64,000 nt of DNA from Glaciecola sp. (GTDB lineage: Bacteria > Pseudomonadota > Gammaproteobacteria > Enterobacterales > Alteromonadaceae): assembly GCA_018623155.1 (NCBI GenBank), contig JAAZVZ010000007.1:55109-119108 (forward strand), given 5' to 3'. How positions within the stretch are numbered: the stretch's first letter is position 1; each line of letters opens with the position of its first letter. A model generated the notes under the pieces. The model was not told where the DNA came from. It ran no database searches and worked only from the letters and a program-made list of their open reading frames with translations. The position numbers and the translations under genes are program-made. This document shows positions 44,745 to 54,104 of this stretch, one piece after another.

Positions 44745-45470
44745 ATGAATCAAGAATATCTTAAAAAAACTGAGATAGTTAATTTTGAACACCCCACTAT
44801 CCAATCATTAATAACAGAGCGAAAATGGCATGTGCTTGATGACTACAACAAGATTGGCACTGCTTATCAGTTTGTAAAAGACGAAATACTATTTGGCTAT
44901 AACGAAAGCGACGATATTTCCGCAAGTAAAGTTTTATCTGACGGATACGGGCAATGTAACACTAAGGGCAACCTTTTAATGGCCTTATTACGTGGATTAG
45001 GAATTCAGTGCCGATTTCACGGGTTTACAATAGATCAGCAATTACAAAAAGGAGCTATTCCTAACTATGTCTTTTGGTTAGCACCCAAATACATTATTCA
45101 CAGTTGGGTTGAAGTTTACTTTGAAGGACGTTGGATCAACTTAGAGGGCTTTATTTTAGACAATCAATATCTCACTTCAATACAGCAAAAGTTTAATCAA
45201 ATAAAAGACAATTTCTGTGGTTATGGTGTTGCAACAAAATGTTTTTCATCACCAGATACAGATTGGCGCGGAACCGACACATATATTCAAAAAGAAGGGA
45301 TTCACGACGACTTTGGACTTTATAATTCCCCTGATGAGTTTTATCTTGAAAAAGGCACTAATTTGTCTGGAGTCAAACGCTGGATGTATCAAAAAGTGAT
45401 CCGCCACCTAATAAATTTCAATGTCATTAATCTAAGAAAAAATAAAGCGCTGGAGGTACAAAATGCATAG
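44745..45470 (+). CDS. Transglutaminase-like domain protein
   Basis: A 241-residue cytoplasmic protein with a transglutaminase/protease core. The catalytic-type Cys is in DGYGQCNTKGNLL, the His in IIHSWVEVYFEG and the acidic position in WINLEGFILD. No signal peptide is seen. GGAAG lies 8 nt before the ATG. It overlaps the following CDF gene by 8 bp and follows the first exporter by 10 bp, so it belongs to the metal operon. What it acts on is unknown; a peptide- or thiol-related role in metal handling is only a guess. Confidence 0.75.
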   Translation: MNQEYLKKTEIVNFEHPTIQSLITERKWHVLDDYNKIGTAYQFVKDEILFGYNESDDISASKVLSDGYGQCNTKGNLLMALLRGLGIQCRFHGFTIDQQLQKGAIPNYVFWLAPKYIIHSWVEVYFEGRWINLEGFILDNQYLTSIQQKFNQIKDNFCGYGVATKCFSSPDTDWRGTDTYIQKEGIHDDFGLYNSPDEFYLEKGTNLSGVKRWMYQKVIRHLINFNVINLRKNKALEVQNA

Positions 45471-46377
45471 TCATAGTCATAGTCATAGTCATAGTCATAG
45501 TCATCAACATGGAACAGACGACAGGATTGGTTGGGCATTTTTTCTCAATGTTACCTTTACGATCATCGAATTTATTGGTGGTTGGCTCACCAACAGTACC
45601 GCTATTATGGCTGATGCGGTGCATGACTTAGGAGATAGTTTATCGATTGGCTTTGCATGGATATTAAGTCGTTTTTCAAACAAAGCAGCGCCAGATAAAT
45701 ACAGCTATGGTTACCGCCGACTTACACTGTTCGGGGCATTAGTAAATGGCGTTGTATTAGTAATTGGCTCAATTTGGGTGTTGTTTGAAGCAATTCCAAG
45801 GCTAACCAACCCTGAAATGCCTGTAGTTGAAGGAATGTTAGGGCTTGCGATACTCGGTGTTGCCGTAAATGGGTATGCCGTATTCAAATTAAAAGCTGGG
45901 GAAACTTTAAATGAAAAAGTACTAACTTGGCACTTACTGGAAGATGTTCTGGGTTGGGTCGCCGTTCTAATTGTTTCAATTGTGTTGTTATTTGTAGAAC
46001 TGCCAATACTAGACCCACTGCTATCAATTGGTTTTACATTATTTATTTTATTTAATGTTTTCAGAAATCTAAAATCTACACTTGTTTTGTTTCTTCAAGC
46101 CGCTCCAGATGAAGAAACTCAACAGAATATCAAACAAACTTTAATTAAATTACCTGAAGTTAATGGGGTTCATCACATGCACTTTTGGTCGTTAGACGGA
46201 GAAAGTCATGTACTAACAGCTCATTTGGAGTTATCTAAAAACTCAAGTGTGAATGAACTCGTTGCATTAAAACAAACTATCGCAATTGAACTTTCAGAAT
46301 ATAAATTGTCTCATACAACCATTGAGTTTGAGTTTCCCAAAGAAACTTGCAGAGATGAGCATGAAAAAGAAACATAG
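45463..46377 (+). CDS. czcD: CzcD-type CDF metal exporter with N-terminal His-Ser repeat
   Basis: A 304-residue cation diffusion facilitator. It starts with six His-Ser units and HQH, a cytoplasmic metal-binding tail. TM2 carries ADAVHDLGDS and TM5 HLLEDVLGW (the two HxxxD metal sites), and the C-terminal domain (VNGVHHMHFWSLDGESHVLTAHLEL) completes the CDF. It exchanges Zn2+/Cd2+/Co2+ for protons at the inner membrane. Its start lies within the end of the transglutaminase gene behind GGAGG. Confidence 0.93.
   Translation: MHSHSHSHSHSHSHQHGTDDRIGWAFFLNVTFTIIEFIGGWLTNSTAIMADAVHDLGDSLSIGFAWILSRFSNKAAPDKYSYGYRRLTLFGALVNGVVLVIGSIWVLFEAIPRLTNPEMPVVEGMLGLAILGVAVNGYAVFKLKAGETLNEKVLTWHLLEDVLGWVAVLIVSIVLLFVELPILDPLLSIGFTLFILFNVFRNLKSTLVLFLQAAPDEETQQNIKQTLIKLPEVNGVHHMHFWSLDGESHVLTAHLELSKNSSVNELVALKQTIAIELSEYKLSHTTIEFEFPKETCRDEHEKET
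45466..45501 (+). repeat. In-frame CATAGT hexanucleotide repeat, six units
   Basis: Six perfect tandem copies of CATAGT directly after the czcD start codon encode the (His-Ser)6 tail. Slippage here would change the number of metal-binding His residues without breaking the frame. Confidence 0.95.
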
Positions 46378-46429
46378 AGCTAGTCTCAACTGTCGCTTCT
46401 TGTTATAGTTTTATCTCACAATTTTATGG

Positions 46430-46789
46430 GTGTCTATTTTGAATTTCACTGTTGCTTTAAGGATAATATTAGTTCTTTCGATTGTTCTACAATCGATAAG
46501 CTCTATTGCGTCTGCAACTTCTGAGAATCATCAAATCGATGTAGAGCACCTGCAAACTCAACATGACCATAAAGATGATCGCGATATTTTAAATGAAAAC
46601 GCTGATGATGAACCTCATGATATCAAGGATTGTCATCATTGTGGTCATTGTAGCGGCAGCCACTTATCGTGGATATTAATTAGCAATTCAAATAGTGCAA
46701 CAAAGTTATATAACAACAACCTAATACCTTATCAATTCGATCAAACAAAAGAATTTTTAGACGCTATATTACGCCCTCCTATTTCTTAA
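46430..46789 (+). CDS. CzcI-like exported metal-binding protein
   Basis: A 119-residue protein starting at GTG (an in-frame TTG three codons later is possible). The signal peptide (IILVLSIVLQSISSIASA) is followed by a His/Asp-rich region and DCHHCGHCSGSH. It ends ILRPPIS, like the RPP ending of the small protein before the copper operon. It directly precedes czcCBA, the usual place of czcI, whose product modulates metal efflux from the periplasm. Assignment is by position and composition. Confidence 0.7.
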   Translation: MSILNFTVALRIILVLSIVLQSISSIASATSENHQIDVEHLQTQHDHKDDRDILNENADDEPHDIKDCHHCGHCSGSHLSWILISNSNSATKLYNNNLIPYQFDQTKEFLDAILRPPIS

Positions 46790-46870
46790 ATTTCTAAATT
46801 ATATCCGTCCATTTATCGATTAAAAATCGGTAAATGAGAGATGATTAATACTTAAAATTTAAGAAGTCTT

Positions 46871-48088
46871 ATGTATAAATATATAAAAAATACAGGCACT
46901 TGCCTGTCATTCTGCCTGCTTGTAAGTATTTCATATGCCGCTTACAGCAAGCAAAAAAGTGAGTCGTGGTTAGACACACAAATAAATAAAGATCCCGAAA
47001 TAATTGAAGCAAGAGAGTTGTTAATCGCAAGCAATCATCATGCAAAAAGCTTAACTCAGGCAATATATAACCCTGAGCTTGACGCAAGTTTTGAGAAAGA
47101 AGGTGATTTTAATAACTATTCAATCGGTTTGAGTCAGACCATTGATTTTTGGGATAAACGCTCTGCCAATACGTCAATTGGCGAGATAACTCTTTATGCC
47201 AGCCAGCAGCACTTATTGAATTTAATCGATTCAAAAAAGGCCGATGCGTTAATTGCTTTGACAAATTGGCAATCAGCGAAAGATACTGCACAGCTATCTA
47301 CGGAGAGAGAAAGTCAACTGCAAACCTTACTTAGTATTGTGGAAGACAAACAAAAGGCGGGAATACTTGAGCCTCTAGATGCTGAGCTGGTTTACTTAAA
47401 CTTGTCTCAAGTTTTTAGTGAAATAGCTGAATATCAAATAGAGCTAAAAAATGCTGAGGTTAAAGTTAAAGAGCTGCTGCCTGATTGGACACCAGAGTTA
47501 GCCAGTAAAATCTCTATTGATTTCGATGTTGAAAACTATTCATACAAAGCTGAATGGATTGAACAACACCCCCAAGTACAATTGGCTAAAGCAAAATGGA
47601 AAGAGCAACAAGCTAAAGCACAACTAACAACCATAGAGAATAAAGCTAATCCCACCATAGGGATTAGCGCAGGAAAAAATAGTGACCATAATATCGTTGG
47701 CTTAACATTCTCTATGCCTTTGAATATCAGAAATAACTATTCCGATGCTACTAAAGCGGCATATTCAGAAGCCGTTGCTGCGGAAGCTTATTTCCAATCC
47801 ATTTATCGAAAACGCTCTTTTGAAGCTCAGGCCAACTATGAATCCCTCATGATCAGTAAAAAATACTATCAGCGATGGCAAAACCTTATGCAAAACCGAA
47901 TTGATAATAGCGCGAGGTTGCTAAACGCTCGTTGGGAGGCTGGAGACATCAATACTTCAGACTATCTAATAGCGTTGAGCCAAAGAGCTGATGGATTGCA
48001 CTCAGGCATTCAACTAGAAAAACAATTTAGACTCTCTGAAATAGCCTTCATTTGGAGCATGGGTCAATTATCTAAGTTTAAGATTTAA
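46871..48088 (+). CDS. czcC: CzcC-type outer-membrane efflux protein
   Basis: A 405-residue TolC-family protein. A signal peptide (SFCLLVSISYAAYS) is followed by the first repeat (NPELDASFEKEGDFNNYSIGLSQTIDFWDKRSA) and the second (NPTIGISAGKNSDHNIVGLTFSMPLNI), with long helices between. It is short and divergent from the CusC-type protein in the same island, as expected for the CzcC branch. It forms an operon with czcB (about 55 bp away) and czcA. Confidence 0.88.
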   Translation: MYKYIKNTGTCLSFCLLVSISYAAYSKQKSESWLDTQINKDPEIIEARELLIASNHHAKSLTQAIYNPELDASFEKEGDFNNYSIGLSQTIDFWDKRSANTSIGEITLYASQQHLLNLIDSKKADALIALTNWQSAKDTAQLSTERESQLQTLLSIVEDKQKAGILEPLDAELVYLNLSQVFSEIAEYQIELKNAEVKVKELLPDWTPELASKISIDFDVENYSYKAEWIEQHPQVQLAKAKWKEQQAKAQLTTIENKANPTIGISAGKNSDHNIVGLTFSMPLNIRNNYSDATKAAYSEAVAAEAYFQSIYRKRSFEAQANYESLMISKKYYQRWQNLMQNRIDNSARLLNARWEAGDINTSDYLIALSQRADGLHSGIQLEKQFRLSEIAFIWSMGQLSKFKI

Positions 48089-48142
48089 TTAGTTAAAACG
48101 GCAATTAGAAATCTTAAACGTTAAAAGAATATAGGTAAAAAA

Positions 48143-49432
48143 ATGAATACATTATTTAGCAAAAAATTATTAGCAATAGTAATTAGTGGACTTTTTTTAG
48201 GTGGGACATTAAGCGGTGAAGTGTATGCTCTACAAGTAAATACAATTGAACCTGTAACAGCAAATCCCAAAAAACATAAACACGAACACTCGGAAAGTGA
48301 AGAAAATCATGTAGAAGAAGGCCATCAGGAAAATGAAGGCAACCATTCTGAAAAAGACACAGAACATGACGAACATGGTCACGACCAAGAGAGCAAAAAT
48401 AAAGAAACTGAAGAGGAACATGAAGAAGGTATTACTCTAAGCCCTCAAAAAATGTCACTAGCCAATATTAAAGTTCAAAGCATAAGACCTGATTATCAAT
48501 TCAGTACAATCTATGCGCCCGGAGAGGTCAAAGTAGATGGTTATAGCAGCTATGTCGTTTCTCCCCGTACCGAGTCAGTGATAATAAGCAGACATACTGC
48601 ACTCGGTGAACACGTAGAAAAAGGACAAAAGCTGGTCACCCTATTTAGTGAAGCAATGGCTCAAGCTCAAGCTGACTACTTGATTGCGTCAACTGAATGG
48701 CAGCGAGTAAAGAAATTAGGCAACAAAACAGTAAGTGAAAGTCGTTTACTTCAGGCTCAAACCACATTTAACGCCACATACGGAAAACTTATCGCACTAG
48801 GGTTAACTGAAAAAGCGATAAAAGACATATCAAATAAAGACATAACTTCGTTTGGCCAATATTCGCTAGTAGCTCAGCGAGAAGGAGTAGTTTTACAAGA
48901 TGACTTCACCCAAGGCCAACGAGTCGATGCGGGTGATACTATCATGCTTTTGGCAGATGAAAATAAGCTGTGGGTGGAAGCTAAAGTATCACCCAACAAA
49001 AAGCTCAATCTATCAATCAACTCTCCGGCAATAGTTAAATTAGAAGGAGAGGATTATAAGGCAAAAGTTATTCAGGAAGCCCACACGATTGATCCCATCA
49101 CTAGAACTCGAATCATTCGCCTAAGTGTTAATAATGCAGATGACAATCTCCATTCAGGCATGTTTGTTAAAGTATATTTTCAATTTGCCACTGAACAAAA
49201 AGTTATGGCCGTTCCAGAAGAAGCGCTAATTAGAAGTGCGGACGGAGATTGGACCGTATTTGTTGAGGATCATCCCGGTGAATTCAAAGCGACAGAGGTT
49301 GAGTTAGGTCGTTCTCTAGGTAATTTCAGAGAAATATTTGGTTTAGAAAGTGGTACTCGTGTGGTCACTCAAGGAGCGTTTTTTGTTGCTTCTGAAATAG
49401 CTAAAGGCGGGTTTGATCCGCATAACCATTAA
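48143..49432 (+). CDS. czcB: CzcB-type membrane-fusion protein
   Basis: A 429-residue periplasmic adaptor. The N-terminal signal/anchor is followed by a His/Glu-rich stretch (about 45-95, many HE, EEH and HD units) that can bind metal. The lipoyl/barrel-sandwich core has APGEVKVDGYSSYVVSPR, and the beta-barrel has NADDNLHSGMFVKVYF. It links CzcA and CzcC. It lies 11 bp before czcA. Confidence 0.92.
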   Translation: MNTLFSKKLLAIVISGLFLGGTLSGEVYALQVNTIEPVTANPKKHKHEHSESEENHVEEGHQENEGNHSEKDTEHDEHGHDQESKNKETEEEHEEGITLSPQKMSLANIKVQSIRPDYQFSTIYAPGEVKVDGYSSYVVSPRTESVIISRHTALGEHVEKGQKLVTLFSEAMAQAQADYLIASTEWQRVKKLGNKTVSESRLLQAQTTFNATYGKLIALGLTEKAIKDISNKDITSFGQYSLVAQREGVVLQDDFTQGQRVDAGDTIMLLADENKLWVEAKVSPNKKLNLSINSPAIVKLEGEDYKAKVIQEAHTIDPITRTRIIRLSVNNADDNLHSGMFVKVYFQFATEQKVMAVPEEALIRSADGDWTVFVEDHPGEFKATEVELGRSLGNFREIFGLESGTRVVTQGAFFVASEIAKGGFDPHNH

Positions 49433-49443
49433 GGAGAGCCGCT

Positions 49444-52400
49444 ATGTTTAATAAAATTATAGATTGGTCTGTAAACAACCGACTCCTTATTTTGATTGCC
49501 TTATTTGCCACTATTGTTGGCGCAATAATGGTGATCCCAAAACTGAACTTGGATGCTTTCCCTGATGTGACCAATGTTCAAGTCGCGGTTAATACTGAAG
49601 CGCCGGGGCTTGCCGCAGAAGAAGTAGAACAACTCATCACTTATCCGATTGAAGCGGTCATGTATGCGTTACCTGATGTTGAACAAGTACGTTCAATTTC
49701 CAAAACAGGGCTGTCTGGCGTTACTGTCGTTTTTAAAGAAGGGACTGATATCTATTTTGCACGGCAGCTCGTCTTTGAACGGCTTCAAGCTGCAAAAGAG
49801 TTGATACCTGACGGTGTAGGTACGCCTGAAATGGGACCAAATACGTCAGGGTTAGGTCAAGTATTTCAATACTTGCTCGTGTCAGATAAAGACGCAGGAT
49901 ATGACTCAATGGCGCTCAGAAGCCTCAATGATTGGATAATCAAATTGCTGATTATGCCAGTTGATGGTGTCACAGATGTCTTATCTTTCGGAGGTAATGT
50001 TAGGCAATATCAAGTGAACATAGCTCCCTCTAAGCTCCTTGCATATGGATTGTCGCAAGAAGATATCGTTAATGCACTTGATAGTAACAATGCCAACGTT
50101 GGCGGTTGGTATATAAACCGAGGACAAGAGCAGCTTGTTATTCGAGGAACGGGTTGGTTCGAAAGTGGTGAAGCAGGCATTAGCAACATTAAGCAAGTAC
50201 CTGTAAAAACCGTAGATGGTACTGTTGTGACGGTTTCTGATGTAGCCAAAGTTGAACTAGGTAGTGAAATTCGACAAGGTGCGGTCACTATGACCCGTAA
50301 AACGTCCGAAGGAAAAGTTGAAAACCTAGGTGAAGTTGTCTCAGGCATTGTACTCAAGCGTATGGGTTCCAATACAAAAGCAACCATTGATGGTATTAAT
50401 GCACGAATTCCACTAATCAATCAGGCATTACCTAAAGGTGTTCGATTCGAACCCTTCTATGATCAAGCTGATTTAATCGAACAAGCTGTCAGTACTGTAG
50501 TCAATGCACTAGCACTTGCCTTTATCTTTATTTGTATCGTGCTTGCCCTGTTCTTAATGAATTTAAGAGCAACGTTTCTTGTTCTTATTTCCACTCCAAT
50601 ATCGGTAGGTATTGCATTAATGATCATGGCTTGGTGGGGAATTTCTGCCAATCTTATGTCACTAGGTGGCATTGCCGTAGCTATTGGTATGCTTGTGGAC
50701 GGCTCAGTGGTCATGGTTGAAAATATGTTTAAACATTTAAACCACCCTGATTCAACACACCAACAAAGTGTAGAAGCACGTGTTCCTAGTGATGATACTG
50801 ATCCCTTTGCAATAGAAAAAGATGATCATGGTATCGAGTTGCGGCTAAAACAAGCAGGAAAAGAAGTGGCTCGCCCAGTATTTTTTGCTGCTTCTGTCAT
50901 TTTAGTCGTGTTCTTGCCTTTGTTTAGCTTTGAAGGCGTCGAAGCAAAATTATTCCAGCCAATGGCAATTAGTATTATTTTAGCCATCATTTCAGCTATT
51001 GTTGTTGCCTTGTTTATCGTACCAGCACTCGCCACTTTCATGTTCAAAAAAGGCATAAAAGAAAGAGAAAGCTTTGTCGTTAAACCTTTAGATAAGCTAT
51101 ATAAAAAGGGGCTTAAGTTTGCACTTAAACGTACCAAGTTAATTGTTGTTACCTCGCTAATTATGGTTGTTTCGGCTTTTTCAATTATACCTTACATAGG
51201 TACTGAATTCGTTCCAGAGCTAGAAGAAGGAACAATTAACTTAAGAGCAACTCTTGCTCCTTCTTCTAGTTTAGATACTGCATTGATGGTTTCACCTATA
51301 TTAGAAGAAAAGTTGATGGCATTTCCTGAAGTTACTTATGCACTAAGCCGTATCGGGCGACCTGATATTGGCGGCGATCCTGAACCAGTTAATAACATCG
51401 AGATTTATATCGGACTTAAACCTGTATCCGAGTGGACCAGTGCTTCAAACCGTTATGAACTGCAAAACAAAATGGAACAATCGCTTGAAGAGTTTCCGGG
51501 ACTTTTACTGAACTTTTCTCAACCAATTGCCACCCGTGTAGATGAGTTACTATCTGGTGTAAAAGCACAACTAGCGATAAAGCTGTTTGGACCAGACCTC
51601 AATCAATTGGCAGTTAAAGGGCAAGAAATAGAATCGGCAATTAAAGAAGTTGAAGGCGCTAGAGATGTTGCGCTTGAACAAATAGCTGGTGAAGCTCAAT
51701 TAGTTGTAAAGCCAAACAGACAAGAGCTTTCACGTTTTGGCCTATCGGTCGGTGATATAATGGAAGTGATACGAGATGGTATAGGTGGAGTTGAAGCAGG
51801 ACAAATCATCAACGGGAATGAGCGTTATGATATATATGTGCGTTTAGAAAAAGAATATCGTAGTAATAAAGAAGCTATTTCTGATATTCGCATTCAGTCA
51901 CCTACAGGTTCTTGGGTTCGTCTTGGTGATGTTGCAACAATCTCTTTTGAGTCAGGCCCTCCGCAAGTGAGAAGAGATGATGTGCAACGACGTGTTGTTA
52001 TCCAAGCCAACGTGCAAAATAGAGATATGGGCAGTGTTGTTGCCGATATCAGACAGGTAATCGCCGAGAAAGTCGATTTACCTGCTGGCTACTCTGTTGC
52101 CATTGGTGGTCAATTTGAAAGTCAACAACGAGCACAACAACGGTTAGCTATAGTGGTTCCTTTATCTTTGGCGCTAATTGCTCTTTTGCTTTACTTCGCA
52201 TTTGGCTCAGTTGGTCAAGCCATGTTGATTTTAGTTAATGTCCCATTAGCTGTTATCGGCGGTGTTTTCTCCTTATATTTCTCTGGGCAATACTTGTCCG
52301 TGCCAAGCTCCGTTGGCTTCATTACACTATTTGGTGTTGCAGTGTTAAATGGTGTGGTTATGGTTGAAAGTATAAACCAGCGAATTAGAGATGGCTTAGA

Positions 52401-52644
52401 AGTCACTGATGCTGTTTTTGAAGGAGCAACTTCTCGTTTGAGACCTGTTCTTATGACAGCAATAACATCTGCATTAGGTTTAATACCGATGTTAATGTCA
52501 AATGGTGTAGGAGCTGAAATACAACGACCACTGGCAAGTGTTATAGTTGGTGGTTTGATAACAGCAACATTACTCACATTGTTTGTTTTGCCTGTTTTAT
52601 ATCGCTGGTTCTCCAAAAAGAAAATTGAGGAGTTATCCCGCTAA
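49444..52644 (+). CDS. czcA: CzcA-type heavy-metal RND efflux pump
   Basis: A 1066-residue HME-class RND transporter. NLDAFPDVTNVQVAVNTEAPGLAAEEVE near the N-terminus and TM4 GIAVAIGMLVDGSVVMVENMF are typical of CzcA rather than CusA. It has 12 TM segments in two halves, with large periplasmic loops. It expels Zn2+, Co2+ or Cd2+ from the periplasm with CzcB and CzcC. The strong hairpin at 52664-52700 ends the operon. Confidence 0.93.
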   Translation: MFNKIIDWSVNNRLLILIALFATIVGAIMVIPKLNLDAFPDVTNVQVAVNTEAPGLAAEEVEQLITYPIEAVMYALPDVEQVRSISKTGLSGVTVVFKEGTDIYFARQLVFERLQAAKELIPDGVGTPEMGPNTSGLGQVFQYLLVSDKDAGYDSMALRSLNDWIIKLLIMPVDGVTDVLSFGGNVRQYQVNIAPSKLLAYGLSQEDIVNALDSNNANVGGWYINRGQEQLVIRGTGWFESGEAGISNIKQVPVKTVDGTVVTVSDVAKVELGSEIRQGAVTMTRKTSEGKVENLGEVVSGIVLKRMGSNTKATIDGINARIPLINQALPKGVRFEPFYDQADLIEQAVSTVVNALALAFIFICIVLALFLMNLRATFLVLISTPISVGIALMIMAWWGISANLMSLGGIAVAIGMLVDGSVVMVENMFKHLNHPDSTHQQSVEARVPSDDTDPFAIEKDDHGIELRLKQAGKEVARPVFFAASVILVVFLPLFSFEGVEAKLFQPMAISIILAIISAIVVALFIVPALATFMFKKGIKERESFVVKPLDKLYKKGLKFALKRTKLIVVTSLIMVVSAFSIIPYIGTEFVPELEEGTINLRATLAPSSSLDTALMVSPILEEKLMAFPEVTYALSRIGRPDIGGDPEPVNNIEIYIGLKPVSEWTSASNRYELQNKMEQSLEEFPGLLLNFSQPIATRVDELLSGVKAQLAIKLFGPDLNQLAVKGQEIESAIKEVEGARDVALEQIAGEAQLVVKPNRQELSRFGLSVGDIMEVIRDGIGGVEAGQIINGNERYDIYVRLEKEYRSNKEAISDIRIQSPTGSWVRLGDVATISFESGPPQVRRDDVQRRVVIQANVQNRDMGSVVADIRQVIAEKVDLPAGYSVAIGGQFESQQRAQQRLAIVVPLSLALIALLLYFAFGSVGQAMLILVNVPLAVIGGVFSLYFSGQYLSVPSSVGFITLFGVAVLNGVVMVESINQRIRDGLEVTDAVFEGATSRLRPVLMTAITSALGLIPMLMSNGVGAEIQRPLASVIVGGLITATLLTLFVLPVLYRWFSKKKIEELSR

Positions 52645-52663
52645 TTCAATTTTCATCAATTGT

Positions 52664-52700
52664 GAAGCTTCCAAGTCAAGGTATATGAATTGGAAGCTTC
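52664..52700 (+). terminator. Hairpin terminator after czcCBA
   Basis: GAAGCTTCCAA (52664-52674) pairs perfectly with TTGGAAGCTTC (52690-52700) around a 15-nt loop, followed by GCTTTATT. It lies 20 bp after the czcA stop. Confidence 0.8.
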
Positions 52701-52802
52701 GCTTTATTGCTATCACTAAAAAGCTAGCTATTTCGTAAAATTACTAATCTGATCGAATATTGAATTTGTTGAAGTCATTCTAGACTCCTTATTTTCGTTA
52801 TT

Positions 52803-52946
52803 TAATGACTTTTATGTTGCGACTTAAGTTGCTCTCTCATTTCTAAAACTCGATCTTCCCAATAAACTCCTGCCCTCATAACAACCAGTTCAACAAATGA
52901 AATATCAATTAACTTATGGTCAGCATCAATCACATAACAACTCCCA
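52803..52946 (-). pseudogene. C-terminal fragment of an interrupted gene
   Basis: A minus-strand frame reads GSCYVIDADHKLIDISFVE, then LVVMRAGVYWEDRVLEMREQ, and ends LKSQHKSH before TAA at 52803. It has a natural protein-like composition but no start: it is cut by the left end of the IS3-family element at 52948. The missing N-terminal half does not continue in frame beyond the right IS end. The family is not recognised. Confidence 0.6.
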
Positions 52947-53019
52947 CTGTAATCCCCCCACTAAACCACAGTAGTCATAAGTAGAAAATTCCAATAAAAT
53001 AAAATGAAGGAGTTTTCTA

Positions 53020-53286
53020 ATGCGTAAATCAAAATATAGTGATAGCCAAATAATGGCAATGATCAAACAAAACGAAGCCGGAGTGTCGGTGCCTGATTTG
53101 TGTCGAGAGCATGGCATGAGTAGCGCTCAGTTTTATAAATGGCGTGCAAAGTTTGGCGGTATGGACGCTTCGATGCTGAAGCGACTTAAAGAACTTGAGG
53201 ACGAGAACAAGCGTCTTAAAAAGATGTATGCTGAAGAGTGTATTAAGGCAGACATTCGACAGGAGATCATTGAGGGAAAGCTGTAA
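53020..53286 (+). CDS. IS3-family transposase OrfA
   Basis: An 88-residue protein. The N-terminal helix-turn-helix (YSDQIMAMIKQNEAGVSVPDLCREHGMSSAQFYKWRAKFG-type sequence) is followed by a leucine-zipper-like coiled coil (LKRLKELEDENKRLKKMY). It binds the IS ends. The final codons contain the slippery heptamer G-GGA-AAG (53274-53280), where a -1 shift joins it to OrfB to make the active fused transposase. Without a shift translation ends three codons later. Confidence 0.92.
   Translation: MRKSKYSDSQIMAMIKQNEAGVSVPDLCREHGMSSAQFYKWRAKFGGMDASMLKRLKELEDENKRLKKMYAEECIKADIRQEIIEGKL
53274..53280 (+). promoter_or_regulatory. Programmed -1 frameshift site GGGAAAG
   Basis: The heptamer GGGAAAG has the X-XXY-YYZ form in the orfA frame (GAG GGA AAG). 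A -1 slip enters the orfB frame, which is open from this point through 54104. This explains production of OrfAB from overlapping frames. Confidence 0.8.
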
Positions 53287-53294
53287 CGCCATTC

Positions 53295-54104
53295 TTGCGA
53301 CGCGAGATGGCGAAAAAACTCGTATCCGACAGACAGTTTAGTATTCGTTTGGCCTGTGCCTGCGTCAACATCAGTGAAAGTGGCTACCGCTATGTGCCTT
53401 TGCTATCAAGCGAAAATGCATTGGTTGCAGACTGGCTATTGCGATTGACCGAAGCCAACAAGCAGTGGGGTTTCGGTTTGTGCTTTTTGTATTTGCGCAA
53501 CGTCAAAGGATTTAGTTGGAATCACAAACGTGTTTATCGTATTTACCGAGAGCTTGAACTTAACTTACGGATAAAGCCGCGAAAACGCATTAAACGAGAT
53601 AGACCAGATGCCTTAAGTGTGCCGCTGGCGAAAAATCAAGTGTGGTCAATGGATTTTATGTCAGATACCTTGGCTGATGGCCGCAGCTTAAGAACGTTTA
53701 ATGTCATTGATGACTACAATCGTGAAGGCTTAGCGATTGATGTGGACTTATCTATGCCAAGCGCACGAGTTATTCGTTCGCTAGAGCAAGTAATTGAATG
53801 GCGAGGCAAACCAAGTGCCATTAGATGCGATAACGGCCCCGAATACATCTCGAATGAACTCGTAATTTGGGCGAATAACCGCCACATAACGTTACTTTAC
53901 ATCCAACCTGGCAAACCGACTCAGAATGCTTATGTCGAGCGTTTTAATCGAACCGTAAGACACGAATGGCTGAACATGCATATGTTTGAAAGTGTTGCTC
54001 AAGCACAAGAGTTGGCAACGAAGTGGTTATGGTTATACAATAATGAACGACCCAATACCGCCAACTGCTGTGCTAAAGGCAGCTTAATGAATTTCTACGA
54101 ATGA
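53295..54104 (+). CDS. IS3-family transposase OrfB (DDE catalytic part)
   Basis: A 269-residue catalytic half. The integrase-core DDE triad is visible: the first Asp in WSMDFMSDTLADGR, the second in RCDNGPEYIS and the Glu in NAYVERFNRTVRHEW. A TTG at 53295 could serve as a weak start, but the frame is open back to the GGGAAAG site, so it is mainly expressed as an OrfAB fusion. All catalytic residues are intact, so the element may still be active. Confidence 0.92.
   Translation: MRREMAKKLVSDRQFSIRLACACVNISESGYRYVPLLSSENALVADWLLRLTEANKQWGFGLCFLYLRNVKGFSWNHKRVYRIYRELELNLRIKPRKRIKRDRPDALSVPLAKNQVWSMDFMSDTLADGRSLRTFNVIDDYNREGLAIDVDLSMPSARVIRSLEQVIEWRGKPSAIRCDNGPEYISNELVIWANNRHITLLYIQPGKPTQNAYVERFNRTVRHEWLNMHMFESVAQAQELATKWLWLYNNERPNTANCCAKGSLMNFYE

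Noticed and set aside
45463..45505. CRISPR-like or regulatory short tandem repeat
   Set aside because: It is a coding hexanucleotide repeat for His-Ser with no spacers. No CRISPR array was seen anywhere in the window.
50010..50420. 136-codon minus-strand frame inside czcA
   Set aside because: Shadow of a conserved RND gene; Ser/Pro/Thr-rich translation without domain features.
53214..53223. A-rich run in orfA as the frameshift site
   Set aside because: A -1 shift there meets a TGA within a few codons, so it cannot make OrfAB.
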